DNA from: Victivallales bacterium
GTDB taxonomy: Bacteria > Verrucomicrobiota > Lentisphaeria > Oligosphaerales > Oligosphaeraceae
DNA: 64,000 nt
Assembly: GCA_017417585.1 (NCBI GenBank)
Contig: JAFPYX010000015.1
Coordinates: 1 to 64,000 of the forward strand
Direction: 5' to 3'
In this document: positions 43,576 through 52,442 of the stretch, piece by piece
How the letters are laid out: the number at the start of each line of letters is the position of its first letter
Numbering within the stretch: the stretch's first letter is position 1
Notes under the pieces: generated by a model
Seen by the model: only the letters and a program-made list of their open reading frames with translations
Database searches by the model: none
What the model was told of the DNA's origin: nothing
Program-made: the position numbers and the translations under genes

Positions 43576-46026
43576 ATGTCACAGTCTGCACGCTTCTTCG
43601 GGATTGTTTTTCTCTTCTCCGCCATTTCATTGACAGCGCTGGAATGGCGCAACGCACTGCTGCCCAAAGAGGCCGCGGGGAAGCCCACAGTTTCGCTGTT
43701 GGATGCGGACGGAACGCCACGCTATCGTGTTGTGGTGCCAGCAACTCCCACGCCGCAGGAGAGTTATGCCGCAAGGACCTTGGCAGACATCCTATCCAGG
43801 TGCAGCGGACGCTCATTTGAAGTCATCCCCGACAGCGAACCCCAGAACGGCCCGGAACTGCGTGTCGGCAAAACCGCCCGGTCGCCAAAAATCGCCGAGA
43901 ACGCCCTGGGCATTGATGGGATTGACATCGCCGTGGACGCGGATGGCTCCGTGAATCTCCAGGGTGGCCCGGAATTCGGCCTGAACAACGCCATCTATGC
44001 CTTTCTGGAAGAGGACTTGGGCTACCGCTACTGGTGGGAAAACGCCGAACGGCTCCCCGCCGAGCTGACCTTCGCGCCCGTCAGCCGGCGCTACACCCCG
44101 CAGCTGGATTTCCGCAACCCCTTCTGCGGACCATCCTTCTTCGTCCCGTGGTGCCTGCACAACCGCGTCAACTACCCGCAGATCCACCTCCCCGCCGAGG
44201 CCGGCCAGCAGTCCAAGTGGCTGGGCTTCGCACACACCCTCCCCTGGTTCCTCCCGGAAGACGAATACTTTGACGAACACCCCGAATACTTCTCGATGGA
44301 CGAAAAGGGCGAGCGCCGCCGCAACCGCCAGCTCTGCGACTCCAACCCCGAGGTCGCCAAAATCGTCGCCGAGAGCATCAAGCGCGAAATCGCCGCGAAC
44401 CCCGAAACCCGCTACCGCTGCGTGCACATCTCGCGTCGGGATGGCGGAAATCCCTGCCTGTGCCCCGAATGCTCCGCCATCAACGACCGCGAAGGCACCA
44501 CCGCCGCCACCCTCTTCCTCCTGATCAACCGCGTCGCTGAAATCCTCGCGCCCGACTATCCCGACCTCAAGCTCATCACCTTCGCCTACCTGGAGACCCG
44601 CGAGCCCCCGAAGAACATGGCGCTCCATCCGAACATCATCGTCGAATACTGCAACGACTACACCTGGAACCACCCGCTGACTCCCGCGCGACAGATGGAG
44701 GAAGTAGTCCGCCAGACCACCGGATGGGCCGCCAAGGCGCCGCTCTACATCTGGGACTACAACATGAACTACGACCACTTCCTGATGCCCTACCCCAGCC
44801 TCGGCTTCACCGCCGACAACATCCGCTTCTGGTGCGAAAACCGCGCCAAGGGCATCATGACCGAATGCGCCTTCGCCTCCGATGCCATCGGTTCCGAGCG
44901 CGACCTCCTGCGCGCCTGGGTCATTGCCCACCTGATGTGGAACCCCGCGCTCGACTGGCGGGAACTCGCCTACGACTTCATCACCGGATACTTCGGAAAC
45001 GCCGCCGAACCCATCTGGCGCTACAACCAACGTCTGGAAGCCATTGCCGAACAGTTCCACGAAGAGCTGTCCACCCCGCACAACGGCATCCGCTATGATT
45101 TCACGGCACCATACTTCACACCCGCCTTCGTCGCTGGAGCCGACGCCGACTACGCCCAGGCCTTCGCACTCGCCGAAGGCGACGAGGAACTCACCTGGCG
45201 CATCGAACGCGACTACCTGCCCATCCTTTACACCAAGATGAACCTCGCGTTGCTCAAGGGCGAAGACCCCGGCGACTACGTGGCGATGGTCGAGCGCTTC
45301 ACCGCCACTGCCACCAAGGCCGGACTGGCCTCCCTCGGAGAAAAGCAGGACAACCGCATCGGGGACTTCACCTACCTCCGGCCGCTCTCCAAGTCCCCCG
45401 AAACCCTCGTCTTCGACTCCGGGGAATGCAAGGTGGTGCGGCTTGACGCACGCTGGAAATTCAAGATGCTCACGCTCTTCGAGGAAGGAGTGGGCGTCGA
45501 CGACCACTCCGAGGCCGTTCCGCCAGAGGCAGACAATGCACTGGCCGCCAAGGCATTGGACGAGAAGATTGACGATGCCGGCTGGATGCCCTACCTCGAC
45601 AACCTCGGCTGCGGCTGGGAAGCCCAGGGGCAGGAGAAGTCCACCGGCACCGGCGTGCTGCGCAAGCACTTCCGGCTGCCCGTCACCGAGACCTATCCGC
45701 ACTGGTATCTGGTCATTCCCGGCTGCGATGAAGACGCCTGGGTCCACCTCAACGGAAATCTCGTCGCCGAGCACACCGCAGCCTCCACCGGCCTCTCCGC
45801 CTTCGAGCTCTGGAACCACCCCGTCATCGCCGAGGTCACCGGCGTCCTCAACTACGGCTATGCGGACAACTTCCTCGCCGTGCAGATCTTCAACCGCGCC
45901 AAGATGGGCGGCATCTACGCCTCGGTCTATCTGGTCGCCTCGCCGAAGCCACTCACCCCCGCCGAGGCCTACAACGCCATCCCCACCGCCAATCCCTACG
46001 GATGCAGTTTCCGCTTCCAGCATTGA
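43576..46026 (+). CDS. Secreted DUF4838-domain protein
   Basis: An 816-residue protein with a signal peptide (MSQSARFFGIVFLFSAISLTA, 1-21). Residues ~40-150 form an N-terminal alpha/beta domain like that of GH67/GH20 enzymes (SYAARTLADILSRCSGRSFEVI). The central DUF4838 TIM-barrel-like region contains HISRRDGGNPCLCPECSAIND and LITFAYLETREPPKNM. The C-terminal ~150 residues resemble a galactose-binding beta-sandwich. It probably acts on extracellular glycans; the substrate is unknown. The ORF extends 74 codons upstream, but the signal peptide fixes the start at 43576. It is divergent from the PurF-like gene. Confidence 0.85.
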   Translation: MSQSARFFGIVFLFSAISLTALEWRNALLPKEAAGKPTVSLLDADGTPRYRVVVPATPTPQESYAARTLADILSRCSGRSFEVIPDSEPQNGPELRVGKTARSPKIAENALGIDGIDIAVDADGSVNLQGGPEFGLNNAIYAFLEEDLGYRYWWENAERLPAELTFAPVSRRYTPQLDFRNPFCGPSFFVPWCLHNRVNYPQIHLPAEAGQQSKWLGFAHTLPWFLPEDEYFDEHPEYFSMDEKGERRRNRQLCDSNPEVAKIVAESIKREIAANPETRYRCVHISRRDGGNPCLCPECSAINDREGTTAATLFLLINRVAEILAPDYPDLKLITFAYLETREPPKNMALHPNIIVEYCNDYTWNHPLTPARQMEEVVRQTTGWAAKAPLYIWDYNMNYDHFLMPYPSLGFTADNIRFWCENRAKGIMTECAFASDAIGSERDLLRAWVIAHLMWNPALDWRELAYDFITGYFGNAAEPIWRYNQRLEAIAEQFHEELSTPHNGIRYDFTAPYFTPAFVAGADADYAQAFALAEGDEELTWRIERDYLPILYTKMNLALLKGEDPGDYVAMVERFTATATKAGLASLGEKQDNRIGDFTYLRPLSKSPETLVFDSGECKVVRLDARWKFKMLTLFEEGVGVDDHSEAVPPEADNALAAKALDEKIDDAGWMPYLDNLGCGWEAQGQEKSTGTGVLRKHFRLPVTETYPHWYLVIPGCDEDAWVHLNGNLVAEHTAASTGLSAFELWNHPVIAEVTGVLNYGYADNFLAVQIFNRAKMGGIYASVYLVASPKPLTPAEAYNAIPTANPYGCSFRFQH

Positions 46027-46142
46027 CGAGAAACGCATTCCTCTCCGGCAGTTTTTTTGCAAGATTTTTCTTTGGCGATTTGAAAATAACTCGCGAGCGT
46101 TTATTTTAAGCGCACTTTCTGTTTTCCAGCAGAGAAATTCCT

Positions 46143-46218
46143 GCGGGCATAGCTCAGTTGGTAGAGCGCCACCTTGACAAGGTGGCTGTCGACGGTTCGA
46201 GTCCGTTTGCCCGCTCCA
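46143..46218 (+). tRNA. tRNA-Val (anticodon GAC)
   Basis: A complete cloverleaf: acceptor GCGGGCA / TGCCCGC, D-loop AGCTCAGTTGGTAGAGC, anticodon stem CCACC / GGTGG with loop TTGACAA, and T-loop GGTTCGAGTCC. The CCA end is encoded at 46216-46218. A terminator follows at 46228. Confidence 0.96.
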
Positions 46219-46227
46219 TTTTCCAAG

Positions 46228-46261
46228 ACGCCGCGCCACTTTAATTGGTTGCGGCGTTTTC
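46228..46261 (+). terminator. Intrinsic terminator after tRNA-Val
   Basis: ACGCCGC and GCGGCGT pair across a 16-base loop and are followed by TTTTC. Confidence 0.8.
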
Positions 46262-46364
46262 TTGTTTCCGGCCTCGTAAAGTCTATAGCGGCGGTGCCCC
46301 GCCATCGTTGTCGAGCGCCACGACTTGGGTTCCCGGAAAATGCCGGAGACGTGAATATCATGCT

Positions 46365-47462
46365 TCAGTTGGGATAGGCCACGGGCCTGCCATCCCAGCT
46401 GACAAATATTGGCGCGCCATCCGCATCATGTTCGGCAATCTGCTCAGGTTGCAGGCGGATTTTTCCGGCACCGCCCGGCAAATCAAAGGCGTATGCCGGC
46501 AACGCCATCCCGGATATCCTCCCGCGCAGTTGGTTCAGGATTTCCAATCCTTTCTGAATGCCTGTACGGAAATGCATGGTTCCTTTTATTGGATCCCCGT
46601 GAAATAGATAATATGGCTTGATATGGATACGCAGCAATCCCGTGAAGAGCTTCCCCAGCGTTTCGGCATCGTCATTGACACCTTTCAACAGGACGCTTTG
46701 GTTGACCAGCGAAAGCCCACCGCGATGCAGGATGTCCGCCGCCAGCGCGGACTCTTTGGTCAATTCCCACGGATGGTTGAAATGCGTCGCCAGCCACGCA
46801 GGCTTCCCGCTGGCCAGGGTGGCGGCTAGGCGTGGCGTAACCCGCTGGGGAAGCACAACCGGAACTCGCGAACCAAAACGGAGCATTTCGACAGATGGCA
46901 CCGCCGAAAGCGCATCCACGATCTTCTTCAATTCCTCTTCGGGAAGCATCAACGGGTCACCTCCTGAAACCAGCACCTCACGCACTTCAGAATGAGTGCG
47001 CAAATACCCACAGACCGCAGCAAGTTCAACTTCCGTGGGAGGCGGAAGGCACTTCGCCCAATCGCGTTTCCGCAGACAATGCCGGCAATGCACCGCGCAG
47101 CAATTCCCGGTCACGAAAAGTGCCCGGTCAGGATAGCGGTGGCAGAGCCTTGGCACGGGGGAGTACTTCTCCTCCGCAAGCGCATCCGCCTCGCCGCCCA
47201 ACTGCTCGGTGATTTCCGCCGCGTCAGGCAGACACTGCCGCAAAATAGGATCCGTGCGTTTGGCACTGTGCGCAAGGCTCAGATAATATGGCGTCACCAG
47301 CAACGGATAACGTGCGGCGGCAAGCTGGTCATCGGAGAACTCCACATCAGGAATCCCCAGATATCGGCAGACTTGGGCAAATTCCCGCGCCGAATGGGCG
47401 AGTTGCCAGCGCCAGTCAGACCACTCAATGCCGGTCGGTTGTTGGACGAAATGCAACTGCAT
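46365..47462 (-). CDS. KamA/EpmB-family radical SAM aminomutase
   Basis: A 365-residue radical SAM protein of the lysine 2,3-aminomutase family. The cluster motif is Cys122-AVH-Cys126-RH-Cys129. YSPVPRLCHRYPDRALFVTGN precedes it, and KPYYLFHGDPIKGTMHFRTGI is the PLP/substrate region typical of KamA and EpmB. The size and the single catalytic domain fit EpmB, which isomerises lysine to beta-lysine for EF-P modification, but a free-lysine mutase is possible. No efp or epmA is in the window. A terminator for the upstream tRNAs lies just before the start. Confidence 0.85.
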   Translation of the reverse strand: MQLHFVQQPTGIEWSDWRWQLAHSAREFAQVCRYLGIPDVEFSDDQLAAARYPLLVTPYYLSLAHSAKRTDPILRQCLPDAAEITEQLGGEADALAEEKYSPVPRLCHRYPDRALFVTGNCCAVHCRHCLRKRDWAKCLPPPTEVELAAVCGYLRTHSEVREVLVSGGDPLMLPEEELKKIVDALSAVPSVEMLRFGSRVPVVLPQRVTPRLAATLASGKPAWLATHFNHPWELTKESALAADILHRGGLSLVNQSVLLKGVNDDAETLGKLFTGLLRIHIKPYYLFHGDPIKGTMHFRTGIQKGLEILNQLRGRISGMALPAYAFDLPGGAGKIRLQPEQIAEHDADGAPIFVSWDGRPVAYPN

Positions 47463-47479
47463 GGATTGTCCGCAGACAC

Positions 47480-47506
47480 AAAAAACGCCTGGAGACAAGT
47501 CCAGGC
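47480..47506 (-). terminator. Intrinsic terminator for the tRNA-Asp pair
   Basis: On the minus strand GCCTGGA and TCCAGGC form a 7-bp stem with a 6-base loop, followed by G and six T's. It lies just downstream of the second tRNA-Asp copy. Confidence 0.85.
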
Positions 47507-47516
47507 GGAAAGGAAT

Positions 47517-47593
47517 TGGCGGAGTTGATGGGGCTCGAACCCACGACCTTCGCCGTGACAGGGCGATGCTCTAACCAATTGCGCTACAACTCC
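47517..47593 (-). tRNA. tRNA-Asp (anticodon GTC), copy 2
   Basis: The cloverleaf has acceptor GGAGTTG / CAACTCC, anticodon stem TCGCC / GGCGA with loop CTGTCAC, T-loop GGTTCGAGCC, discriminator G and an encoded CCA. It is identical to the copy at 47626-47702. Confidence 0.96.
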
Positions 47594-47625
47594 GCAAGAT
47601 GAAATGGAATCCCCAGAAAGGAAAC

Positions 47626-47702
47626 TGGCGGAGTTGATGGGGCTCGAACCCACGACCTTCGCCGTGACAGGGCGATGCTCTAACCAATTGCGCTACAACT
47701 CC
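47626..47702 (-). tRNA. tRNA-Asp (anticodon GTC), copy 1
   Basis: Identical in its tRNA body to copy 2, 109 bases apart start to start, with encoded CCA. Both are read in the same direction and probably form one transcript that ends at the terminator at 47480-47506. Confidence 0.96.
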
Positions 47703-47816
47703 GGCTTCCTTACGCTGGAAAGTGCGTTTAAGATATTCCTTCAAATCCATTTTGCAAGCCACCGCCACGAAAAACCACTTGTTTTTATTGCAAAACACAC
47801 CCGGCTGGCGGCTTGC

Positions 47817-49562
47817 TCAATCGACAGATTTGACCAACGTCAGCAGGATATCCCGGGCAATCGGGCCGGCGACGCGTCCGCCGCCGCCGCCATTCTCCAC
47901 CACCACGACCACCACATAACGCGGCGCCTCCGCCGGCGCGGCGGCGACCATCCAGGCATGTGGGCGCTGTCCTTTTCCCACCTCGGCAGTGCCCGTCTTC
48001 CCAAGAAACGACAATTCTGGCGTAAAAAGATGCTGCCCTGTGCCGCCGGTCACACACAATCGCATGCCATCCATCACCAGTCGTTGCGCTTCGGGATTCC
48101 AGTCATACTCCTTGCGGACAATACTTTCGCCGCCTAATAGGAATTGCGGAACAAGCAACTTCCCAGTCAGGGCAAAGCCCGTCGCCAATGCCATCTGCAT
48201 CGGCGTGACAATCCAAGCGCCCTGCCCGATGCCGGCATTGGCGGCATCCCCTTTCCGCCATTGCGGATCCTGCTTGCGGTTTTGGCGCGCCCATGATGGT
48301 GAAAAGGCGATGCCTCCAGCCTCCTCCGATGTCAAAACCCCATTGGTCCTCTCCCCAAAACCAAAACATCCCGCAAAGTCATCGAATGACTCCTCCGACA
48401 TGTTCACCGCCAAGTCGCTGAAAAAAACATTGCAGGAACCTGCAATCGCATTGACCACCGTGGTCTTGCCATGTACATGGCTGCAGGCAAGGCGCTGGCG
48501 CGTTCCAAGAGCATAATACCCCGGACACTCGACCATCGGCTCAGTTTCCGTAATCAATTGGCGGTCCAATGCATAAAGCGCCAGCAACGGCTTAATCGTC
48601 GAGCCGGGTGGATAATAGCCGGACAGCGCACGATTCTGATACCCGCCATCCGCACCATTTCCCCGACTCCCCAAAGGCACTGCCGGAGCAGACATGCAGA
48701 CCAGCACTTCGCCTGAATGAATATCCACTGCAACCGCCGCACCGCGATATCCACCATGTTCAAATCTTTCCGCCGCAATTTTTTGCGCATCTAAACACAA
48801 CGCCAGACGGCAATCCTCGCCGGCCAAGGCGGGTACGGATTCCAGAACATTGCTTCGGTAGGAGAGGACATCGGTCTGAAGGCGTTCCACTCCGCCAGTT
48901 CCTTGAAGACGGTCATTCAATCCCCTTTCAAGCCCGCTTGCTCCATCCAACTCGGGGGCATTGGCATTCCAGAACTTTTCCACTCCGTCCGTACGGGGTG
49001 GACACCGTTTCGTGACCCCGCGCAGCTGTGGCGCCAAATCCGGTTCGCGATACTCACGCCGCCAAGCCAGCAGAACCTCAGTCGCAGGATGAGCCTTTCG
49101 CAACAACGTCCACCGTGACAGCGTGTCGGCATCCACATCCTCCCAAAGAATCAACGGCATCGCAGGAGCCTCGCGCAAATGGCGTTCGATCTTTTCCACC
49201 GAAGGGCGAAACTGATAAAACTCCGGCCCCAGTGACATGCCCAGCTCCGTGATCTCGGCGGTCATCTTGTCCAGGGTGCTCCGCCGAGTGTCGCGGGGGT
49301 CACGCAACAATTCCGGACGAAGGACGATAGAATAGCTCGGCACAGACAAGTTCAGCGGATTGCCATTCCGATCCAGGAGCATCCCACGGCAAGGAGGGAT
49401 ATAGACGAGGCGGGTCTGCTCGCGGCGGCTGCGAAGATTGAGATCAGCCGTCGGACTAATCTGCAAATACGCCACTGCCAGCAAAAGCCCGAACACGACC
49501 AGCACAAAGACAAGCCGCAAGGGCCTTGCGTATTCACCGGATTGGAAATCTTCGTTTGGCAA
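47817..49562 (-). CDS. Penicillin-binding protein 2-type D,D-transpeptidase
   Basis: A 581-residue class B PBP that cross-links peptidoglycan during elongation. A short cytoplasmic tail and one membrane helix (about residues 15-36, LRLVFVLVVFGLLLAVAYLQ) are followed by a dimerisation domain beginning RGMLLDRNGNPL. The transpeptidase motifs follow: Ser321-xx-Lys324 in PPGSTIKP, Ser376-Cys-Asn378 in AGSCN, and Lys522-Thr-Gly in LGKTGTAE. The TTG start is chosen because AGGAGG sits five bases upstream (49573-49568). The longer ATG reading to 49637 lacks such a site and adds unconvincing sequence. A SpoU methyltransferase gene lies upstream on the same strand. Confidence 0.92.
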   Translation of the reverse strand: MPNEDFQSGEYARPLRLVFVLVVFGLLLAVAYLQISPTADLNLRSRREQTRLVYIPPCRGMLLDRNGNPLNLSVPSYSIVLRPELLRDPRDTRRSTLDKMTAEITELGMSLGPEFYQFRPSVEKIERHLREAPAMPLILWEDVDADTLSRWTLLRKAHPATEVLLAWRREYREPDLAPQLRGVTKRCPPRTDGVEKFWNANAPELDGASGLERGLNDRLQGTGGVERLQTDVLSYRSNVLESVPALAGEDCRLALCLDAQKIAAERFEHGGYRGAAVAVDIHSGEVLVCMSAPAVPLGSRGNGADGGYQNRALSGYYPPGSTIKPLLALYALDRQLITETEPMVECPGYYALGTRQRLACSHVHGKTTVVNAIAGSCNVFFSDLAVNMSEESFDDFAGCFGFGERTNGVLTSEEAGGIAFSPSWARQNRKQDPQWRKGDAANAGIGQGAWIVTPMQMALATGFALTGKLLVPQFLLGGESIVRKEYDWNPEAQRLVMDGMRLCVTGGTGQHLFTPELSFLGKTGTAEVGKGQRPHAWMVAAAPAEAPRYVVVVVVENGGGGGRVAGPIARDILLTLVKSVD

Positions 49563-49567
49563 AAACA

Positions 49568-49572
49568 CCTCC
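49568..49572 (-). promoter_or_regulatory. Shine-Dalgarno that fixes a TTG start for the PBP2 gene
   Basis: GGAGG (within AGGAGGTG on the minus strand) is five bases before TTG at 49562. Confidence 0.7.
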
Positions 49573-49646
49573 TGTTGACAGGAAAGCAACCTCTGACAGC
49601 GAAAGGAGCGCTGAAGCGCGGCCCTCCCGCCTGCCAACTCTCGCCA

Positions 49647-50510
49647 TTAGCAGTCTGCTGCTTCGGGAACCCGGCCAGGATCCTGCACCACCCCGGCGAC
49701 AAGTCGTTGGCGCAAAGCCTCATAGAGCAGCACAGCAGTGGCAGTAGCGACATTCAGCGAGTCCGCCTCGCCGAGCATCGGCAAGCGAACCACCAGATCC
49801 GCCTGTTCTAGCCAGGGGCGCGTCAATCCATACTGTTCTGCGCCGACGACAACCGCAACCGGCTCGGCCAAATTCACTTCTGTATAGAGAGCATCCACAT
49901 GCGGCGATGTTGCCAGAATGCGGATGCCATGTTTCTTCAGCCACGGAATAGTCTCCGCTGTCGTGGCCTCGGCCACTGGCAAGGTGAAGAGGTTCCCAGT
50001 GCTGGCACGAACGACATTCGGATTGTAGAGGTCTGTCTTTGAATCGCACAGCACCAATCCATCCACCTTTACTGCATCCGAGGAACGCATCATGGTACCT
50101 AGGTTGCCCGGTTTCTCTATCTGTTCCGCAACCAAAAACAATGGACATGACGAAAGCGACAGTTCTGACAATTTCCGATGCATCTGAGGCCCGACTCCCA
50201 ATAGCCCTTCCGGACGGTCCCGGTAGGCCATCTTGACAAATGCATTCGGTGCCACCCGAATCAACCGTGCCCCCTGCGCCTTCAACTGTTCCAGAAGCGC
50301 CTCTTCATGATGCTGTCCAGGAAAGAATTCCGGACATACGAACACCTCGTCCATGCGATACCCGCCAGCCAACGCGCGCACCAGTGCACGGTATCCCTCT
50401 GCAAGAACCACCTGACTGTCATCCCGGTCAGGGCGATCCCGCCAGCGCACGACTTGTTTGACCTTGGAATTCTGGACGCTGGAAATTTCTTCCTGAAATT
50501 GAATCATCAT
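49647..50510 (-). CDS. SpoU/TrmH-family RNA 2'-O-methyltransferase
   Basis: A 287-residue protein. Residues ~5-95 form an RNA-binding N-terminal domain (SSVQNSKVKQVVRW, LAEGYRALVRAL). The SPOUT catalytic domain holds the three family motifs: EQIEKPGNLGTMMRSSDA (motif 1, catalytic Arg), VVGAEQYGL (motif 2) and GEADSLNVATATAVLLYE (motif 3, trefoil knot). It uses S-adenosylmethionine to methylate a ribose in tRNA or rRNA; the site is not predictable. Confidence 0.92.
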   Translation of the reverse strand: MMIQFQEEISSVQNSKVKQVVRWRDRPDRDDSQVVLAEGYRALVRALAGGYRMDEVFVCPEFFPGQHHEEALLEQLKAQGARLIRVAPNAFVKMAYRDRPEGLLGVGPQMHRKLSELSLSSCPLFLVAEQIEKPGNLGTMMRSSDAVKVDGLVLCDSKTDLYNPNVVRASTGNLFTLPVAEATTAETIPWLKKHGIRILATSPHVDALYTEVNLAEPVAVVVGAEQYGLTRPWLEQADLVVRLPMLGEADSLNVATATAVLLYEALRQRLVAGVVQDPGRVPEAADC

Positions 50511-50614
50511 TATTGCATTAAAACATTATATTGATACCCGACTCGTATTTCCTAACCGGATGCGAAAATGCTTCCCTTGTCATAATGTAAGCCACCGACG
50601 AAATTTCACTCACA

Positions 50615-51487
50615 ATGAATCATCTGATTGAACGACTGAAAGTCGCCATTCCACTTGTTGTCATTACCGTACTGGCCTTTTCCCTGCCTGGGATCTTTGG
50701 TAAAATCGCTTTTACAATACTTGCGCTAGGACTGGTCTTGCCGACGGTGCATGAGGCATGCACTCTACTGAAAATTGATGACAAATGCGGTTATCAACTA
50801 AATCTCATGGCGATCATCACAGTGATTACCGTGACCCCGCTTTTCTGTAATTGCTCCATCATCACTCTGCTTGTTTTTGACACTGTTGTTCTCTTCATGG
50901 GGCTTTTCATCGGTTGCCTGTTGCTTTTCTTCCATGGAATCTCGCAAAAGGACATTGCGGTTTTTGCCAAATTCACACTTGTCGAGTCATTGATCTGCGC
51001 CTGTCTGGCTCCCTTGCCCAACATCTTCTATCTCCCCGACCATGGCCCCTTCCTGCTTTTCTTCCTCATCTTAATCACCAAGTTGGGCGATGTTGGCGCA
51101 TACGCAATTGGAACCCTCACCGCTAGACAACAGGGTGGAAACCACAAGCTTGCACCCACTATCAGCCCCAAGAAAAGCTGGGAAGGACTTGCTGGCGGCG
51201 TGGCTTTCTCCATCCTGGCAGCGTTGCTGTGTTTCATTTTCGCTCGTGAACAACTGGCCCCCCTCGGTGTCTTTGCTGTAATCCTTTTGGGACTTCTTGC
51301 TGGCATCATCGGACTAATCGGTGACCTCGCCGAATCTGCCATCAAGCGTGCAGCCAATGTCAAGGACTCTGGAAATGTCCCTGGACTCGGAGGGATATTT
51401 GACATCATGGACAGCCTGCTGTTCATTGGACCGCTATTCCTTGCTTTCATGTTCTTCTATGAAATCTACAAGCCGACACTGCTCTGA
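50615..51487 (+). CDS. cdsA: Phosphatidate cytidylyltransferase
   Basis: A 290-residue membrane enzyme (about eight helices) that makes CDP-diacylglycerol from phosphatidate and CTP. The signature SAIKRAANVKDSG...FDIMDSLLF at residues ~240-275 matches the CdsA signature (S-x-x-K-R-x4-K-D). One usual residue differs: PGHGG is PGLGG here. KLGDVGAYAIG provides the preceding metal/nucleotide segment. It is divergent from the SpoU gene. There is no Shine-Dalgarno sequence before the ATG. Confidence 0.9.
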   Translation: MNHLIERLKVAIPLVVITVLAFSLPGIFGKIAFTILALGLVLPTVHEACTLLKIDDKCGYQLNLMAIITVITVTPLFCNCSIITLLVFDTVVLFMGLFIGCLLLFFHGISQKDIAVFAKFTLVESLICACLAPLPNIFYLPDHGPFLLFFLILITKLGDVGAYAIGTLTARQQGGNHKLAPTISPKKSWEGLAGGVAFSILAALLCFIFAREQLAPLGVFAVILLGLLAGIIGLIGDLAESAIKRAANVKDSGNVPGLGGIFDIMDSLLFIGPLFLAFMFFYEIYKPTLL

Positions 51488-51630
51488 GATTCAATTTGAA
51501 ATCAAGAAGTCCTTCCTTGCAATTTCGGCGCAACAAGTGTGAAAGCGAAGAGCATTCCAGACATCTTGAGGAAATTGCTCGGAAATCTCCACGCAAATTG
51601 AAATACCTTTTTTCATTTATGCATTAATAC

Positions 51631-52215
51631 ATGAATATGGAAAAAGTTCTCAACAATATCGCGGTCTATTGCGGTGCGACTTTGCCCCCCGACAAAGTCT
51701 ATCAGAATGCCGCTAGTGAATTGGGTACTTGTCTGGCCAGACATCACATTGGTCTGGTCTATGGCGGCACCAGCGAAGGAACCATGCGGCTGGTCGCGGA
51801 ATCGGCATTGGCAGCCGGAGGACGCGTCATTGGAGTCTTTCCGGACAACCTTCCTCCCGAATGGCTTCAAACAGGCCTGACAGAGGTCATTTACACTCAC
51901 GGCCTCGCCGAGCGCAAAGCGGCCATGCTTGAACGTTCAGACGCCATCATCGCACTTCCTGGTTCCTTCGGCACCTGGGATGAGCTCTTCGACGCCCTGG
52001 CTCTTCTAAAAATCCCGACCTCAACGATGACCAAAACTGCTGGCGTTTTGAATGTCGAAGGTTTTTATGATGACCTTCTGCGTTTCATCGAACACAGTTA
52101 TCAGACTGGTTTCACCACCGAACGACATCGGCACCTCCTACGCTCCGCTGCCACCCCGGAAGAATTGTTGGCGCTCCTGCAAGAACCAATTCTACCGAAC
52201 TACATCTCTTCATAG
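51631..52215 (+). CDS. LOG-family (TIGR00730) nucleoside 5'-monophosphate phosphoribohydrolase
   Basis: A 194-residue Rossmann-fold protein. VYGGTSEGTMRLVAESAL is the phosphate-binding region, and GLAERKAAMLERSDAIIALPGSFGTWDEL is the LOG signature (usually PGGxGTxxE; here PGSFGTWDE). The family cleaves cytokinin-type or ordinary nucleoside monophosphates to base and ribose 5-phosphate. In non-plant bacteria it probably serves nucleotide salvage. ATG codons at 51631 and 51637 are both possible. It is followed by a 227-base gap containing a small hairpin at 52332-52350 without a T-tract. Confidence 0.9.
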   Translation: MNMEKVLNNIAVYCGATLPPDKVYQNAASELGTCLARHHIGLVYGGTSEGTMRLVAESALAAGGRVIGVFPDNLPPEWLQTGLTEVIYTHGLAERKAAMLERSDAIIALPGSFGTWDELFDALALLKIPTSTMTKTAGVLNVEGFYDDLLRFIEHSYQTGFTTERHRHLLRSAATPEELLALLQEPILPNYISS

Positions 52216-52442
52216 TGCCTGTCAGCGTTTTTTTCGCTTTTTGACTTGCACATCTCATTTGAGAGGTTATTTTTATAGGATTAATTACGCATCTTCCATC
52301 CAAGAGATCTTGATCCAATGAAGAATCCAGGGGGCACCTGCCTAGTGCCCTATGTATGAACCTTATGTGATAGATTGATAAAAGTCAAAGACTTGAAAAA
52401 CTTTCTGAATTACCCCATCCGTTTTCCTTTAGGAGATAAAAA

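Noticed and set aside
43813-46305. 830-codon minus-strand ORF opposite the DUF4838 gene
   Set aside because: It runs antisense to a clear signal-peptide DUF4838 gene and through tRNA-Val. It has low-complexity Gly/Val/Glu composition and no motifs, which is a typical shadow ORF of GC-rich coding DNA.
52332-52350. Small hairpin GGGCAC / GTGCCC after the LOG-family gene
   Set aside because: Only six base pairs with no T-tract, so I did not call it a terminator.
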